In this document: piece by piece, positions 62,857 through 64,000 of the stretch
Layout: the number at the start of each line of letters is the position of its first letter
Position numbering within the stretch: position 1 is the first letter of the stretch
NCBI RefSeq assembly: GCF_001421805.1
Contig: NZ_LMLC01000001.1
Location: forward strand, 992,001 to 1,056,000
Direction: 5' to 3'
Length of the DNA: 64,000 bases
DNA from: Sphingomonas sp. Leaf34
GTDB taxonomy: Bacteria; Pseudomonadota; Alphaproteobacteria; Sphingomonadales; Sphingomonadaceae
The notes under the pieces: model-generated
Seen by the model: only the letters and a program-made list of their open reading frames with translations
Database searches by the model: none
Told to the model about the DNA's origin: nothing
Made by a program: the position numbers and the translations under genes

Positions 62857-64000
62857 ATGACCGTGATCACCCGTTTCGCCCCCTCGCCCACCGGCCGGCT
62901 CCATGTCGGCAACATCCGCACCGCGCTCCACAACTGGATGTTCGCGCGCGCGAATGGCGGAAAATTCGTGCTGCGGATCGACGATACCGACCCCGAGCGC
63001 AGCGAGGAGCGCTTCGTCGAGGCGATCCGCACCGATCTCGCCTGGCTCGGGATGACGCCCGACGCGGAGGAGCGGCAGTCGGCGCGGTTCGCGCTGTACG
63101 AGGCGCGGTTCGCGACACTGGTCGCGAGCGGGCATGTCTATCCCGCGTACGAGACGACGCAGGAACTCGATCTGAAGCGCAAGATCCAGGCCGGGCGCGG
63201 GTTGCCGCCGATCTACGACCGCGCGGCGCTCGCGCTCGACGACGCGGCACGGGCCAGGCTGGAGGCGGACGGCGTGCGGCCGCATTGGCGGTTCAAGCTC
63301 GATCACGACTCGGCGATCGCCTGGGACGACCTGATCCGCGGCCCGGCGCATTTCGAGGCGAAGACGATGAGCGATCCGGTGATCCGCCGTGCCGACGGAT
63401 CGTGGCTGTACATGCTGCCATCGGCGATCGACGATGCCGAGATGGGCGTAACGCATGTGGTGCGCGGCGAGGACCATGTGTCGAACACCGCGCTCCAGTT
63501 GCAGATGTTCGCCGCACTCGGCGTCGCGCCGCCGCGGTTTGCGCATGAGGCGTTGCTGACGGGGGCGGAGGGCAAGCTGTCCAAGCGACTCGGCTCGCTC
63601 GGCGTCGATCATTTCCGCGCGGTCGGGATCGAACCGCAAGCGGTGCGTGCGCTGCTCGCGCGGATCGGCACCAGCGATCCGGTCGAGCCGATCGCCGATG
63701 CCGCGCCGCTGATCGCGGGGTTCGACTTTGCCCGGTTCGGCCGCGCACCGGCCCGCTTCGACGAGGCCGAGCTCGCGCAACTGAACGCGCGGATTCTCCA
63801 CGCGCTGCCGTATGACGACGTGGTCGCGCGGTTGCCGGCGGGCATGGGCGCGGCCGCTTGGGACGCCGTGCGGCCCAATCTGGTGACGCTGGCGGACGCC
63901 GCGGACTGGTGGGGCGTGATCGAAGGGCCCATCGCGATCGAGAGCGATACGGACGTCGCATATCTCGACAGCGCCGTGGCGGCGGCTGCGGCGATCGACT
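62857..64000 (+). CDS. gltX: Glutamate-tRNA ligase, 5' part (runs off the window)
   Basis: Class I aminoacyl-tRNA synthetase; 381 residues are visible. The HIGH-type motif is FAPSPTGRLHVGN at 7-19 and the KMSKS-type motif GKLSKRLGSLGV lies near 240. DDTDPERSEERFVEAIRTDL and VVRGEDHVSNTALQLQMFAA are typical. The visible length and pattern fit the shorter, second-type GluRS (about 440 aa) found beside a longer GltX in alphaproteobacteria. Could have tRNA-Glu or misacylating specificity, which sequence alone here does not settle. Confidence 0.94.
   Translation, partial: MTVITRFAPSPTGRLHVGNIRTALHNWMFARANGGKFVLRIDDTDPERSEERFVEAIRTDLAWLGMTPDAEERQSARFALYEARFATLVASGHVYPAYETTQELDLKRKIQAGRGLPPIYDRAALALDDAARARLEADGVRPHWRFKLDHDSAIAWDDLIRGPAHFEAKTMSDPVIRRADGSWLYMLPSAIDDAEMGVTHVVRGEDHVSNTALQLQMFAALGVAPPRFAHEALLTGAEGKLSKRLGSLGVDHFRAVGIEPQAVRALLARIGTSDPVEPIADAAPLIAGFDFARFGRAPARFDEAELAQLNARILHALPYDDVVARLPAGMGAAAWDAVRPNLVTLADAADWWGVIEGPIAIESDTDVAYLDSAVAAAAAID

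Overview
The window reads as chromosome of a high-GC alphaproteobacterium of the Sphingomonadales, most likely Sphingomonas or a close relative (inferred from gene content, not from a marker alignment). The signs are a class I (archaeal-type) lysyl-tRNA synthetase, aerobic cobaltochelatase CobST, short-form HisG, a second-type GluRS, TonB-dependent iron uptake, a CrtZ-like carotenoid protein, RcnB-like and SmpA/BamE-like envelope proteins, and many REP-like palindromes between genes. No prophage, transposase, CRISPR array or rRNA was seen; the only RNA gene recognised is tRNA-Phe.

Layout. 1-4.1 kb: 5' end of a TonB-dependent siderophore receptor behind two Fur-box-like sites, then cobS-cobT with a small ribbon-helix-helix gene. 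4.1-8.9 kb: J-domain protein divergent from bolA-GST, then NUDIX, pirin, epoxide-hydrolase-like and RcnB-like genes separated by REP pairs. 8.9-16 kb: a DUF2332 gene divergent from hisG-hisD, then nusB, thiL and the H+-pyrophosphatase hppA. 16-20 kb: a DNA methyltransferase with an Mrr-like C-terminal domain, then infA-maf-RNase E/G-like-yacG-tRNA-Phe. 20-25.5 kb: purE-purK, gpmA, a CCP-like carboxypeptidase translationally coupled to a DUF4136 lipoprotein, rpmJ and a HAD hydrolase. 25.5-35.5 kb: two divergent L,D-transpeptidase-fold proteins, an unusual 849-residue aminotransferase-flavoprotein fusion, a CocE-type ester hydrolase, a small unknown protein, a fused M16 peptidase and a decayed glycosidase relic. 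35.6-45.6 kb: M23 peptidase, DUF177 and CBP3-like genes, bamE, an NfrB/NfrA-C-like glycan module, TSUP exporter plus Alph_Pro_TM protein, HerA-like ATPase and SixA-like phosphatase. 45.6-57 kb: DinG-like helicase, glycine-zipper protein, lysS, a degenerate 2'-5' ligase-like protein, a deacetylase overlapping an MFS exporter, membrane dipeptidase, acyltransferase and a TonB protein. 57-64 kb: etfB-etfA, sucC, a CrtZ-like protein with an apparent internal deletion, a PilZ protein, prs and the 5' part of gltX.

Most of the window is ordinary core metabolism and information processing. The items most worth following are the DegT aminotransferase-FAD oxidoreductase fusion (27059-29608), the compact NfrB/NfrA-C pair (39066-41524), the CrtZ-like protein missing its second histidine cluster (60911-61351), the methyltransferase with an Mrr-like domain (16120-17643), and REP elements that may hide ribosome binding sites. 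Start codons were chosen by eye from Shine-Dalgarno spacing, overlaps and remembered family N-termini; several (GTG/TTG) are judgement calls.
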